64,000 nt of DNA from CAZNEZ01 sp964572475. Its GTDB lineage: Bacteria; Bacillota; Clostridia; Lachnospirales; Lachnospiraceae. Made by a program: the position numbers and the translations under genes. Each line of letters starts with the position of its first letter. Positions within the stretch are counted from its first letter, which is position 1. The notes beneath the pieces are model-generated. The model did not search any database and was not told the origin of the DNA. It saw only the letters and a list, made by a program, of their open reading frames with translations. The DNA lies in assembly GCA_964572475.1 (NCBI GenBank), contig CAZNEZ010000006.1, positions 1 to 64,000 on the forward strand, in the 5' to 3' direction. Below, in pieces: positions 35,301 through 42,750 of this stretch.

Positions 35301-36017
35301 GTAACTTCTACTCTGTCAGAAGGCGATAAATTTGGAACTAACAACAGTGTGACAGACCAGGCCTATGGTATGGATGCTGTAACTGGTTTTAAATGGGGAA
35401 TTATTGATGATGCAACTGATAAACAGGGAGGCTCATCACTAAGTTCAGCTGTATATACAGCAAATACATGGGCTTACGAATTTGCAACTGAGGATAATCA
35501 GAATAAAACCGTAACTAATAGATATACCAAGAATCAGTTTGAAAATGGAATTACACCAAGATATATTGATTATGGCTTTGAACTTAAGAATGGAACTTAT
35601 GAAGTGGAAGTTGGCTTTACAGATCCTTGGGGATGTTCAAACAATCCAGCTGTATATGCAAACTATGATAAGGATAATCAGGTTGTAATTGCAGATAAGG
35701 TAAACATTAATAGTAATCCAGTAGCAACTGGTACGGTAAAGGTTACGAATGGCGAACTTACAATTAATATGAGATCAGTTGAAAATTCAACACTTGCTAT
35801 AAATGTAACCTACATTAAAATTAAAATAGTTGAACTTGATGACAAATCTGATAATTCAGACAAGTCAGATGCTTCAGATAAAAATGACAATGGCTCTGAT
35901 ACAAAAGCAGATTCAGAGACTAACAGTATTATTCCAATTATTATTGGAGTAGTGGTGGCAATAGTTATAGTAGCAGCAATAGTTTTAGTAGTACTTAAAA
36001 AGAAAAAACGTAAATAG
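32358..36017 (+). CDS. GH127 beta-L-arabinofuranosidase, membrane-anchored
   Basis: 1219 aa extracellular enzyme that should release L-arabinofuranose from beta-linked arabino-oligosaccharides. Signal peptide with lipobox LAAC (about 25-28). The GH127 barrel spans about 60-640: candidate acid/base Glu372 in WEHFG, zinc residues Glu390 and Cys392 in CETCN, and Cys459-Cys460 in FWCCTG, the pair that contains the nucleophile Cys in characterised GH127 enzymes. Further beta domains follow (about 700-850, 860-960), then a malectin/CBM-like domain (about 985-1170), an Asp/Ser linker, a helix (1195-1213) and a KKKKRK tail. Both ends therefore carry anchor signals. AAGGAG precedes the ATG. Single-gene unit with its own terminator, next to other arabinan genes. 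Confidence 0.88.
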   Translation: MIEKLFRKTKKVVAWSLVIVMLLSLAACGSKEDNKGEDETKETTQDGGVAEMTGNTQRDDAKDTYIAGLESFELGDVDVTEDYFANAFNNDVKYLLSLDSDKMLAGFRETAGLDMKSATRYGGWENSLIGGHTMGHYLTACAQAYASLDEGADKKAVKEKLDYIVGALKECQTATGTGYIFGSTILDKANIEKQFDNVESGLTNITTQAWVPWYTMHKILAGLVEVYELTGSETSLEVAKSLGTWVYNRTDKWTDAVRNRVLGIEYGGMNDCLYELYAVTGDEKFAVAAHKFDEDALYASVAAGAENALNEKHANTTIPKFLGALNRYITAEGKTINGEKVDSSKYLSYAEAFWDMVVNKHSYITGGNSEWEHFGKDNILDAERTNCNCETCNAYNMLKLSRKLYMITGKAKYLDYYENTLLNSIMSSQNPETGMTTYFQPMATGYFKVYGSETGHFWCCTGSGMENFTKLGDSIYYKKDNMLVVSQYISSVLTWSDKNLTLTQNSDIPDSDKAEFEVKAIKDGSIDAEIAFRIPDWAAEDVVIKVNGEKADTDCKSGYLILKNLKDGDKITVTIPMQIKAYNLADNENCYAFKYGPIVLSAELGSKDMTTTTTGVNVTVPATKLIETTYTSAGTEKVSVTNGSLEDFFKNINSNLVKTEGKLEWKLKNTNANLIFTPHYSKYTQRYGIYWQFNSDSSAVNATELINERNESRFQKALIDTVQPGYGQYENDELHDMQELKTGSTGDTSDGTSRYANAGGAFSYRMKVAKDEDNYLQLTFKKDDNGKSIKVTIDGTSIYEEKLNYTGSDSTYDVLIKMPKDVVNDKAETVTLSDGSKVSAVKVIFESVNNEASARIYGFAYTLHAYDTQVSLEVSADNGDISTDGKKSTITIEKDCKEVNVNVDIANKNGYITINGIVADDTKAYKVDMESSNFASLEYVVYAEDHTTKETYTIDIKKDGATELRENVDNNLAYFVDCGDHVTSTLSEGDKFGTNNSVTDQAYGMDAVTGFKWGIIDDATDKQGGSSLSSAVYTANTWAYEFATEDNQNKTVTNRYTKNQFENGITPRYIDYGFELKNGTYEVEVGFTDPWGCSNNPAVYANYDKDNQVVIADKVNINSNPVATGTVKVTNGELTINMRSVENSTLAINVTYIKIKIVELDDKSDNSDKSDASDKNDNGSDTKADSETNSIIPIIIGVVVAIVIVAAIVLVVLKKKKRK

Positions 36018-36045
36018 TTTTGCTTTATAAAAAACACTAAAAATG

Positions 36046-36096
36046 AAATACCCCTTATACCTTGATTTTAACAAATGGGTATAGAGGGGTATTTTT
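36046..36096 (+). terminator. Rho-independent terminator
   Basis: AAATACCCCTTATACC pairs with GGGTATAGAGGGGTATTT, followed by a short T run. Confidence 0.9.
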
Positions 36097-36249
36097 ATAG
36101 TTGACATGTTACAACAATACCAAGAGGTATGCATTATTGCAAATGATATTATGACATATGTAACTTGTTATGAATATGAATATTTAGTAGTATATGAGTA
36201 TAGACAATAAAAAAATTAAACATACAGAATTTGAAAGGAGATTTTTATT

Positions 36250-36939
36250 ATGAAGCATAGAGCATCAAATCTTATCTGGGGGTTAGCGTTTATAGCGTTA
36301 GGCGTAATATTTCTAGGTAATACATTTTGGAATTTTCAAATTAGTGTCTGGTCAATTATCGGTTGCTGGTGGCCTTTACTTATCCTTATTCCATCATTAG
36401 CAGGAATATTCGATAGAGGGTTTAGGTTTGGGAATATGTTAGGTATTGTTATAGGCGGTATCCTGCTGTTATTTACTAATAATCTTGTAAGCTTTTCGCA
36501 GATTAGAGGATTGATAGTTCCAATAATACTTATACTTATAGGACTTAGTATATTATTTAAAGATATATTGGTAAAAAAACCTTCGCAAGAAGCATATCAA
36601 AAGATGACAAATTCAGCATCAGCAGAGTATTCTGCAATATTTAGTTCTAATAATGTTATATATCCACATGATGTATTCAATGGAACAAGTATTAATTCAG
36701 TATTTGGCAGTGTTGTTCTTAATTTAAGAGATGCAATTGTAACAGAGGATGTAGTAATTAATGCTACGGTTATATTTGCGGGAGCTGATATATATGTTCC
36801 GGGAAATGTTAATGTTAAGGTATCAAGTGTACCTATATTTGGTGGCGTAAGTAACAAGGTGCAGAATTTGAACGGAGCAGATGCACCAACAATCTATATT
36901 AACGCTACATGTATGTTTGGAGGTGTTGATATAAAATGA
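36250..36939 (+). CDS. LiaF-like membrane protein
   Basis: 229 aa. Four N-terminal helices (about 10-115) with the LiaI/DUF5668 pattern (IWGLAFIALGVIFLGN, GCWWPLLILIPSLAGI), then a cytoplasmic beta-helix-like DUF2154/LiaF C-terminal domain (GTSINSVFGSVVLNLRDAIVTED...IFGGVSNKVQN...CMFGGVDIK). LiaF-type proteins sense or damp cell-envelope stress with LiaRS, but no two-component system is linked here. AAAGGAG precedes the ATG, and the gene overlaps the next by four bases (ATGA). Confidence 0.82.
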   Translation: MKHRASNLIWGLAFIALGVIFLGNTFWNFQISVWSIIGCWWPLLILIPSLAGIFDRGFRFGNMLGIVIGGILLLFTNNLVSFSQIRGLIVPIILILIGLSILFKDILVKKPSQEAYQKMTNSASAEYSAIFSSNNVIYPHDVFNGTSINSVFGSVVLNLRDAIVTEDVVINATVIFAGADIYVPGNVNVKVSSVPIFGGVSNKVQNLNGADAPTIYINATCMFGGVDIK

Positions 36940-37700
36940 CAACATTTCAAAAAGTAATCAAGTATTGTGCAATGGGTTTTGCAATTCTTCTTACTGTTGG
37001 AATAATATCAACCATTTTAAATGTAGGGCTTGGAATAGTTGGTGCATTTTCAAATGCAGATAAGAATGAAACGTACAACACAGTAGATGATTTTACAAAT
37101 AAGATAGAAAGTATCAATAGTATTGTTGTAGATATTTCGGCTGGAGCTGTTGAATTTACAGAGGGAACAAAATTTACGGTTGAAGCCACAGAGGTTGGAG
37201 GATATAGTTGTACTTTAGATGGAGATACTATTAAAGTTGATGCATCAGCAAGTGGATTCTTTAACAACTTTTCTTCAGGAAATACTAAGATAAAAATAAC
37301 GCTTCCTAAGGAAATGGAACTGGATTATACAAAAGTCGATCTTGGAGCAGGAAAGGTTGATGTATCATATTTAGTATCAAAAGAGGTTAGGTTAGATATT
37401 GGCGTTGGAGAAATATGCGGAGATAACATTGATATTAAGGATGCAAATATTGACCTTGGAATTGGAAGCGTTAAGCTTTCGGGATTAATCTCAGGCAATT
37501 CAATTATGGATAATGGAATTGGTGACATTAAAGTTAATTTGTATAATGCTTCAAATGACTATTATATCAAGGATAGTGCAGGAATTGGCGACTCTAAGAT
37601 AACAGGTAATAAGAATAGTGTAAGTGATTCAGAGGCAAATAATTCGTTAAAACTTGAATGTGGAATAGGTTCAATAAAAGCAATATTTAACGAAGAATAA
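36936..37700 (+). CDS. DUF4097-type putative adhesin, membrane-anchored
   Basis: 254 aa. One helix (about 12-35), then a repeated beta-solenoid typical of DUF4097/LiaG-like proteins (INSIVVDISAGAVEFTEG, LDYTKVDLGAGKVDVSYL, VRLDIGVGEICGDNIDIKDANIDLGIGSVKLSGL). Translationally coupled to the LiaF-like gene by ATGA. The pair is likely an envelope-stress module; function is inferred from family and context only. Confidence 0.82.
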   Translation: MTTFQKVIKYCAMGFAILLTVGIISTILNVGLGIVGAFSNADKNETYNTVDDFTNKIESINSIVVDISAGAVEFTEGTKFTVEATEVGGYSCTLDGDTIKVDASASGFFNNFSSGNTKIKITLPKEMELDYTKVDLGAGKVDVSYLVSKEVRLDIGVGEICGDNIDIKDANIDLGIGSVKLSGLISGNSIMDNGIGDIKVNLYNASNDYYIKDSAGIGDSKITGNKNSVSDSEANNSLKLECGIGSIKAIFNEE

Positions 37701-37741
37701 TATCTAATAAAAGAAAATGTTTAATAAATAGTAACGCACAC

Positions 37742-37793
37742 AATCAAACAAACTCGTCAAAATCACCAATTGATTTGACGAGTTTGTTTGATT
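37742..37793. terminator. Long perfect hairpin, probable bidirectional terminator
   Basis: A 20 bp perfect inverted repeat: AATCAAACAAACTCGTCAAA (37742-37761) with its complement at 37774-37793 and a 12-base loop. It is longer than the other terminators here and lacks a clean T run. Confidence 0.7.
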
Positions 37794-37825
37794 ATAGAAC
37801 CTTATTGTGAAAATAATATCATTTA

Positions 37826-37854
37826 TTGACAAAATAGTATGCAACAAATACAAT
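37826..37854 (+). promoter_or_regulatory. Promoter of the GH43/CBM13 gene
   Basis: TTGACA (37826-37831), 17 bases, TACAAT (37849-37854). Confidence 0.72.
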
Positions 37855-37908
37855 GTGTGTGAGTAATGAAACGTGATTAACACGAATATTACAAAAAGGA
37901 GGATAGTT

Positions 37909-37938
37909 ATGTATTCAATGTTTTGGGTAATATTATAA
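37909..37938 (+). CDS. Possible 9-residue leader peptide
   Basis: ATG with AAAAGGAGG spaced about six bases upstream opens a nine-codon frame, MYSMFWVIL, ending TAA at 37936-37938, 20 bases before the GH43 start. The SD is stronger than many gene SDs here. It lies in the transcript expected from the promoter at 37826-37854. Attenuation or translational coupling is possible; chance remains possible as it is so short. Confidence 0.4.
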   Translation: MYSMFWVIL

Positions 37939-37957
37939 TACTCGGAGGATTTATGAA

Positions 37958-40522
37958 ATGAAAAGAACAAAGCGCAAACTGGGAGCACTTATTCTTACGG
38001 TATGTATGCTGGCAAGTTATCTTGTAGGTTCAATTGACACAGCACAGGCCGCAGCAAGTTCATCAACAACAAGTACAACAACTAGGGTTTCTGTACATGA
38101 TCCATCAATTTATTATGATTCATCAACTGGGAAGTATTTCATATACGGTTCACATATGGGTCAGGCAACAAGTACAGATCTCAGAAACTGGTCAGTATTA
38201 GGTACACAGGGTTACACTAACACAAGCATTTACAAGGCATCAAGTTTTGAAGGATATTATTATATAAAGAATGCATACAGCAATCTTTATCTTGATGTAG
38301 CCGATGGCTCGTCAGCGGACGGAACAAATATTCAACAGTGGTCATACAACGGTAGTTCAGCACAGATGTTTAAGATTGTATCATATGGTAGTGGATACTA
38401 TTATATTCTTACAGGAGCATCAAATTATGCAAGTTGTATTGATATTACAGATGGCTCAGCAAGTGACGGTGCTAATGTTATTCAGTGGACTTATTGGGGT
38501 GGAACACCACAGCTATACAAGATTCAGCAAAATGATGATGGTACGGTAGCAATTTTAACAAAAGCATCATCATGTGCATCTGGACTTGACGTATATGGCT
38601 GGAGTACAGCAAATGGAGGAAACATCAACCAATGGAATTATTGGGGCGGCGAGTGCCAGAAATGGAAACTTGTTAAAGCTGGTGGAACAGGAAGCAGCAG
38701 TAACAAAGCTACAGGAGATTCATTATATTCAGCACTTAAAGGCTCATTTGCATGGGCTGGTTACAACGATCAGGATTCATCAGGTGGAACATCAGTATGG
38801 GCTCCAGATATTATTTACAACTCTTCATATGTATGGGCAGATGGAAGTAAAGGTGCTTATATGATGTATTACTGCACATCATCAACATATATTCGTTCAT
38901 GTATAGGATATGCAGTATCTAAGTCAGCATCGGGACCTTTTGAATATGTAGATACTATTATGTATTCAGGATTCAAAAGTTCAAGTAGTACTGTTACAAC
39001 GACCTCTAGCCTTGGAACTAAGACAGTAGATATTAGTTATGAGAATACAAATATTCCAGAATTGATAGATAAAGGGACATTGAGCGGTACAAGGAGCGGA
39101 TGGTGGAGTAGTGGAAACTATAACAATACATTATTCCCAAATGCTATTGATCCAACTGTATCATATGATGCTAGTGGAAATATGTGGATGGTTTATGGTT
39201 CATGGTCTGGCGGAATTTATATTCTTCAGATTGATAAAGCAACTGGTACACCTAAATATCCTGGAACAAGTAGCGGTAATACAGATGCGTACTTTGGAAC
39301 AAAGATAGCTGGTGGATATACAAAATCAGGTGAGGCACCATATATTCAGTACGATTCAACATCTGGTTATTATTATCTATATGTAACATATGGAGGTCTT
39401 ACGGCTTCAGGTGGTTATCAGATTAGGCTTTATCGCTCAAAAACAATTAACGGAACATATACCGATGCAGCTGGTAATTCAGCAATTTATACATCTTCAT
39501 CTGTAAACCAAGCATCAAGAGGTATAAAGCTTTTTGGAAATTATGATTTTTCTTCTCTTAGTACAGGATATAAATCAGGTGGACATAATTCGGCATTTAT
39601 CGATACGGATGGACAGAGATACCTTGTATATCATACAAGATTTGAAAATAGTTCTGAATACCATGAAGTCAGAGTACATCAGCAGTTCCTTAATCAAGAT
39701 AACTGGCCTGTAACAGCAGTTTACGAATATCTTGGAAGCGGTATAAGTTCTACAGGATATTCATCAAGTGATATGTGTGGAACATATGATTTTGTTAATC
39801 ATGGTACAGATGCATCAACAGCAAATGTTGGAATGCTTACAACTCAGACGGTTAAGCTTAATTCAAATGGAACTATTACAGGTGATGTAACAGGAACATG
39901 GACTTATACATCAGGAACTTACTATTGTACTATGGTAATTAATAGTGTTACATATAAAGGTGTGTTCTTTAAACAAAAAGATGAATCAAGTTCACATAAT
40001 AATGTCATGACATTTTCGTTGATTGGAAGCAATAATGAAAGCATCTGGGGTTCTAAGACAAGCTCAACTTCAAGTTCAACAACATTGGCTGGAACATATT
40101 ATATTAAGAATGTGTTTAGTGGTTTGTATTTAGATGTTGCAGATGGTTCATCAGCTAATAGTACTAATATTCAGCAATGGTCATATAATGGAAGTGACGC
40201 TCAGAAATTCCAACTAGTATCAGATGGCAGTGGATATTATTATATTAAAACTGGAGCATCCAGTTATGCAAGCTGCATCGACGTTAATGGAAAAAAGACG
40301 GCAGATGGAACTAATATTATTCAATACAAATATTCTGGAGCTAACAATCAGAAGTTTGAGGTAGTGGAAGTTTCTTCTGGCCAGTATGCTATCAAGACGA
40401 GAGTAACAAGCAGTGCATCTTGCCTTGATGTATACAACTGGAGTACAGCAAATGGAGGAAACATTAACCAGTGGAATTACTGGGGTGGTACCTGCCAGTT
40501 GTGGTATCTAGAAGCAGCATAG
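37958..40522 (+). CDS. GH43 arabinanase-like enzyme with two CBM13 domains
   Basis: 854 aa secreted protein. Signal peptide about 1-32 (AQA-A). The GH43 five-blade propeller starts at HDPSI (Asp48), is interrupted at about 92-240 by a CBM13 (ricin-type) domain, resumes at about 245 (WAPDII), and has the other catalytic residues Asp398 (NAIDPTV) and Glu459 (SGEAPYI). A GH43 C-terminal lipocalin-like domain (about 605-700; MCGTYDFVNHG) follows, then a second CBM13 (about 710-854). The two CBM13 copies are close relatives (YYIKNAYSNLYLDVADGSS versus YYIKNVFSGLYLDVADGSS). Likely an endo-alpha-1,5-L-arabinanase, acting on arabinan outside the cell and feeding the arabinose pathway. GGAGG at 37944-37948. 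Confidence 0.9.
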   Translation: MKRTKRKLGALILTVCMLASYLVGSIDTAQAAASSSTTSTTTRVSVHDPSIYYDSSTGKYFIYGSHMGQATSTDLRNWSVLGTQGYTNTSIYKASSFEGYYYIKNAYSNLYLDVADGSSADGTNIQQWSYNGSSAQMFKIVSYGSGYYYILTGASNYASCIDITDGSASDGANVIQWTYWGGTPQLYKIQQNDDGTVAILTKASSCASGLDVYGWSTANGGNINQWNYWGGECQKWKLVKAGGTGSSSNKATGDSLYSALKGSFAWAGYNDQDSSGGTSVWAPDIIYNSSYVWADGSKGAYMMYYCTSSTYIRSCIGYAVSKSASGPFEYVDTIMYSGFKSSSSTVTTTSSLGTKTVDISYENTNIPELIDKGTLSGTRSGWWSSGNYNNTLFPNAIDPTVSYDASGNMWMVYGSWSGGIYILQIDKATGTPKYPGTSSGNTDAYFGTKIAGGYTKSGEAPYIQYDSTSGYYYLYVTYGGLTASGGYQIRLYRSKTINGTYTDAAGNSAIYTSSSVNQASRGIKLFGNYDFSSLSTGYKSGGHNSAFIDTDGQRYLVYHTRFENSSEYHEVRVHQQFLNQDNWPVTAVYEYLGSGISSTGYSSSDMCGTYDFVNHGTDASTANVGMLTTQTVKLNSNGTITGDVTGTWTYTSGTYYCTMVINSVTYKGVFFKQKDESSSHNNVMTFSLIGSNNESIWGSKTSSTSSSTTLAGTYYIKNVFSGLYLDVADGSSANSTNIQQWSYNGSDAQKFQLVSDGSGYYYIKTGASSYASCIDVNGKKTADGTNIIQYKYSGANNQKFEVVEVSSGQYAIKTRVTSSASCLDVYNWSTANGGNINQWNYWGGTCQLWYLEAA

Positions 40523-40556
40523 TTAGAGTGTAACAAATAGACAATATTTTATTATG

Positions 40557-40637
40557 AGGTGCTTGCATTTGAACGAATCTCCAAAGTTAGATTTTTGGTC
40601 TAACTTTTGTGGGAAGTTCAATTTGTAAGCACCTTTT
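40557..40637 (+). terminator. Complex nested hairpin terminator
   Basis: Outer arm AGGTGCTT with AAGCACCT, then TTGAAC with GTTCAA, and an inner stem AAAGTTAGA with TCTAACTTT form a roughly 75-base nested structure, followed by TTTT. It ends the GH43 transcript. Confidence 0.75.
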
Positions 40638-40737
40638 AAAATAATAAATAATAGAATATTTATGTATATATATTATGAAAATAGTGCAAAAGGGCCACGT
40701 AACTTATAAAAATTAGACAAAATATGTCAAAAAAGTA

Positions 40738-40766
40738 TTGACAATATTATGTAATAAGACTATACT
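40738..40766 (+). promoter_or_regulatory. Promoter of the second secreted-protein cassette
   Basis: TTGACA (40738-40743), 17 bases, TATACT (40761-40766). If it drives the gene at 41159, the leader is about 385 bases. Confidence 0.65.
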
Positions 40767-40803
40767 TAGCCATAGAAAGACAGCAACGAGAAACATTAAT
40801 GGA

Positions 40804-40831
40804 ATTAACTATTAACTATTAACTATTAACT
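40804..40831 (+). repeat. Four tandem ATTAACT units
   Basis: ATTAACT occurs four times in a row, in the leader of the secreted-protein cassette. A simple slippage-prone repeat. Confidence 0.92.
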
Positions 40832-41006
40832 GTGATTACCTTTCATTTGGGCATTAGTATATAATTAAAGAGGAACGAAGAGTAAGGGTAACTCTTTTTA
40901 TATATTATATAATCAGGCTGTAGGAAGATTCTTATAGCTATTTTTTTGCCATATATAAGTAGTTAATGATGTTTTTGGAGTGTCGAATATAGAAAGAAGG
41001 AATAGT

Positions 41007-41036
41007 ATGAAGATACCTATACAATTATGGTACTAG
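41007..41036 (+). CDS. Possible 9-residue leader peptide
   Basis: ATG preceded by AGAAGGA opens MKIPIQLWY and stops at TAG (41034-41036), inside the hairpin of the direct repeat (TGGTAC with GTACC). It could be a leader peptide controlling the cassette. Short enough to be chance. Confidence 0.35.
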   Translation: MKIPIQLWY

Positions 41037-41084
41037 CCTGCAAGTAAGTACCTTGGTAAATTAACCAAACACTAAAAATGTGAT
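41029..41084 (+). repeat. Direct repeat flanking the cassette, left copy
   Basis: GGTACTAGCCTGCAAGTAAG followed by TACCTTGGTAAA and, after a few bases, CAAACACTAAAAATGTGAT. The right copy is at 44625-44681. A 26-base stretch is identical between the two. A hairpin (GGTAC with GTACC) forms at its 5' part. Confidence 0.88.
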
Positions 41085-41158
41085 CCCCCATATTACTTTA
41101 AGTTAAATATAATATGGAAGCTACAAAGATAATATGAAGAGGGAAGAAAGAGGTTTAT

Positions 41159-41545
41159 ATGTTAGAAAAGAAGAGGAATTCAAAGATTAAAGCAACAATT
41201 GCTGTTTTTATGGCATGCATTATGCTGTTTGGAATGTCTGCATTTGCAACTGTAATTAGGGACAGTAATAAAGGATTGATATATGTATGGACAGGTACAT
41301 ATAGAGATGGGGTATTATTTGGCAGTACTGAATCAAATTGTAATACTAGTATGTTGGATAGTTATAGTTTAGTAGAGCTTACCGATCATAATGGTACAAA
41401 ATACACAGTTAGAAAAAGATCACATTCTGTTTCTCGCTCTATATATGTAGGAACAGGTCAACCGAATCTAAAAGTATATCATTCAGTTGGCTCTCAGTAT
41501 ACAGGAAGTTCATATGTAGGAGCAGGTGGATATACTATATACTAA
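41159..41545 (+). CDS. Small secreted protein, possible bacteriocin-like or signal protein
   Basis: 128 aa. Signal peptide about 1-30 with a likely SAFA cleavage site, then about 98 residues rich in Tyr, Ser, Gly and Thr, with one Cys and ending GAGGYTIY. AGAGG lies just upstream. I do not recognise the family. It heads a block with two FtsX-like permeases and a MacB-type ATPase, an arrangement seen in lactococcin-972-type bacteriocin loci and in peptide-stress systems; this is analogy, not homology. A hairpin after the gene (41566-41589) could let it be expressed above the transporter. Confidence 0.7.
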   Translation: MLEKKRNSKIKATIAVFMACIMLFGMSAFATVIRDSNKGLIYVWTGTYRDGVLFGSTESNCNTSMLDSYSLVELTDHNGTKYTVRKRSHSVSRSIYVGTGQPNLKVYHSVGSQYTGSSYVGAGGYTIY

Positions 41546-41565
41546 GGTATAAGTTATTATTTAGG

Positions 41566-41589
41566 AAATGCGTGCATTTGCACGCATTT
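41566..41589 (+). terminator. Intercistronic hairpin
   Basis: AAATGCGTGC and GCACGCATTT form a perfect 10 bp stem with a four-base loop, then TCTATT. The weak T run suggests partial termination or mRNA stabilisation between the secreted protein and the permease. Confidence 0.75.
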
Positions 41590-41606
41590 CTATTAAAGGA
41601 GGGAAT

Positions 41607-42656
41607 ATGCTTAAATTTATAATAAAGTTCATAAGAAGTATGCAAAAGGAACAAAAGGCACTGCTACTTTTTGTTATAATAAGTATGATAGTCTGTAATG
41701 TATTGGTTATAAATATTACGAATCAGTATTATTATAACAAATCGGCTGTATCAAGTATAGAATTGCTGGACAGAAAAGTAACAGTATATTATTCGGACAT
41801 TACGGATATAGACAAAATTATTAATGAGTTAAATGAAAACGATAAAATATTAAAAATTACTCTATGGGCAATGGTTAACTCAAAAACTGTTATATCAGAA
41901 ATAAAAGGCTACGACTATGAATCACAGCCGCTTTTATTTGGAAAACATTTTGAGGGGAAAGATGGTACTATTCAACTGCATGAATATGAAACAAACGGAA
42001 AAATTGACCTTTTCAATGAAGAGGTTCAAGTAAAATTGGGAAGTATTCAATTTAAAACCACAGGTGATGTTATGCTGCAAACAACGGATTATACAATAAG
42101 TAATAATGATTTTATAGAGTTGGGAAAAGAAAAGGTATTTGACGGTGATTTTTCGATAAATTACCAGTATGACAGCTCGTGTGATAAACAGGATACAGAT
42201 AAGATAAACAGTAACTTAGACAGTATAAAGCAGTCGTCAGATATCTTTTATACCATGAATGATTATGATATTGATATGTCAAAGTTCATAGAAAGCTCTC
42301 AGACAATTATTTTGGGATTGGTTATGGCGATAATAAACTACATGTTTGTATATTTATTTTTAATTAAAAACAGAATGAAAAACTATAATATTCTTAAGCT
42401 ATTAGGATTTGGTAACTTAAAGATTTTATTAACCATGCTGTCAGAGATGTTTATATTATTTGTAATATCATTTGGTATAAGCACAGTGGGCTATATAGTG
42501 TATTTAAAACTGACTACAGGATATAATGCATATATTATGTCAGTATCCAAATATTCATTTGTATTAATGCTAATACTTAATATAGTGATATATATAATAA
42601 CAGTAAGAAAGATGATAAAGCAGTCTCCATTTGAATTTTATAAGCAGGTAGACTAA
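41607..42656 (+). CDS. FtsX/MacB-like ABC permease
   Basis: About 349 aa, starting MLKFIIKFIR with AAAGGAGG upstream; an in-frame ATG at 41568 lies within the hairpin and is not preferred. One helix near 15-35, an outside region of about 190 residues, then three helices (about 238-258, 285-308, 320-340), the MacB permease layout. Likely a half of the transporter with the next gene. Substrate unknown. Confidence 0.75.
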   Translation: MLKFIIKFIRSMQKEQKALLLFVIISMIVCNVLVINITNQYYYNKSAVSSIELLDRKVTVYYSDITDIDKIINELNENDKILKITLWAMVNSKTVISEIKGYDYESQPLLFGKHFEGKDGTIQLHEYETNGKIDLFNEEVQVKLGSIQFKTTGDVMLQTTDYTISNNDFIELGKEKVFDGDFSINYQYDSSCDKQDTDKINSNLDSIKQSSDIFYTMNDYDIDMSKFIESSQTIILGLVMAIINYMFVYLFLIKNRMKNYNILKLLGFGNLKILLTMLSEMFILFVISFGISTVGYIVYLKLTTGYNAYIMSVSKYSFVLMLILNIVIYIITVRKMIKQSPFEFYKQVD

Positions 42657-42750
42657 ATATTATTGTAAAAGAAGCTTCATATGCATATTTGAACAGGTAA
42701 TTTATTAAAAAGAATAGAAACAAATATGAAGAATAGGAAATGAGGTAAAT

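Larger units (their letters stand above)
40767..41158 (+). other. Long leader region without a large gene
   Basis: It holds four tandem ATTAACT units (40804-40831), a small AAGAGT/ACTCTT hairpin with T run (40878-40900) that could be an attenuator, a nine-codon frame (41007-41036), and one copy of the flanking direct repeat (41029-41084). I recognise no known riboswitch. Confidence 0.6.

Noticed and set aside
37758..37780. Insertion-sequence terminal repeat
   Set aside because: The hairpin has no flanking transposase or target duplication; a terminator is simpler.
40800..40835. CRISPR array
   Set aside because: The ATTAACT units are contiguous without spacers and only seven bases long.
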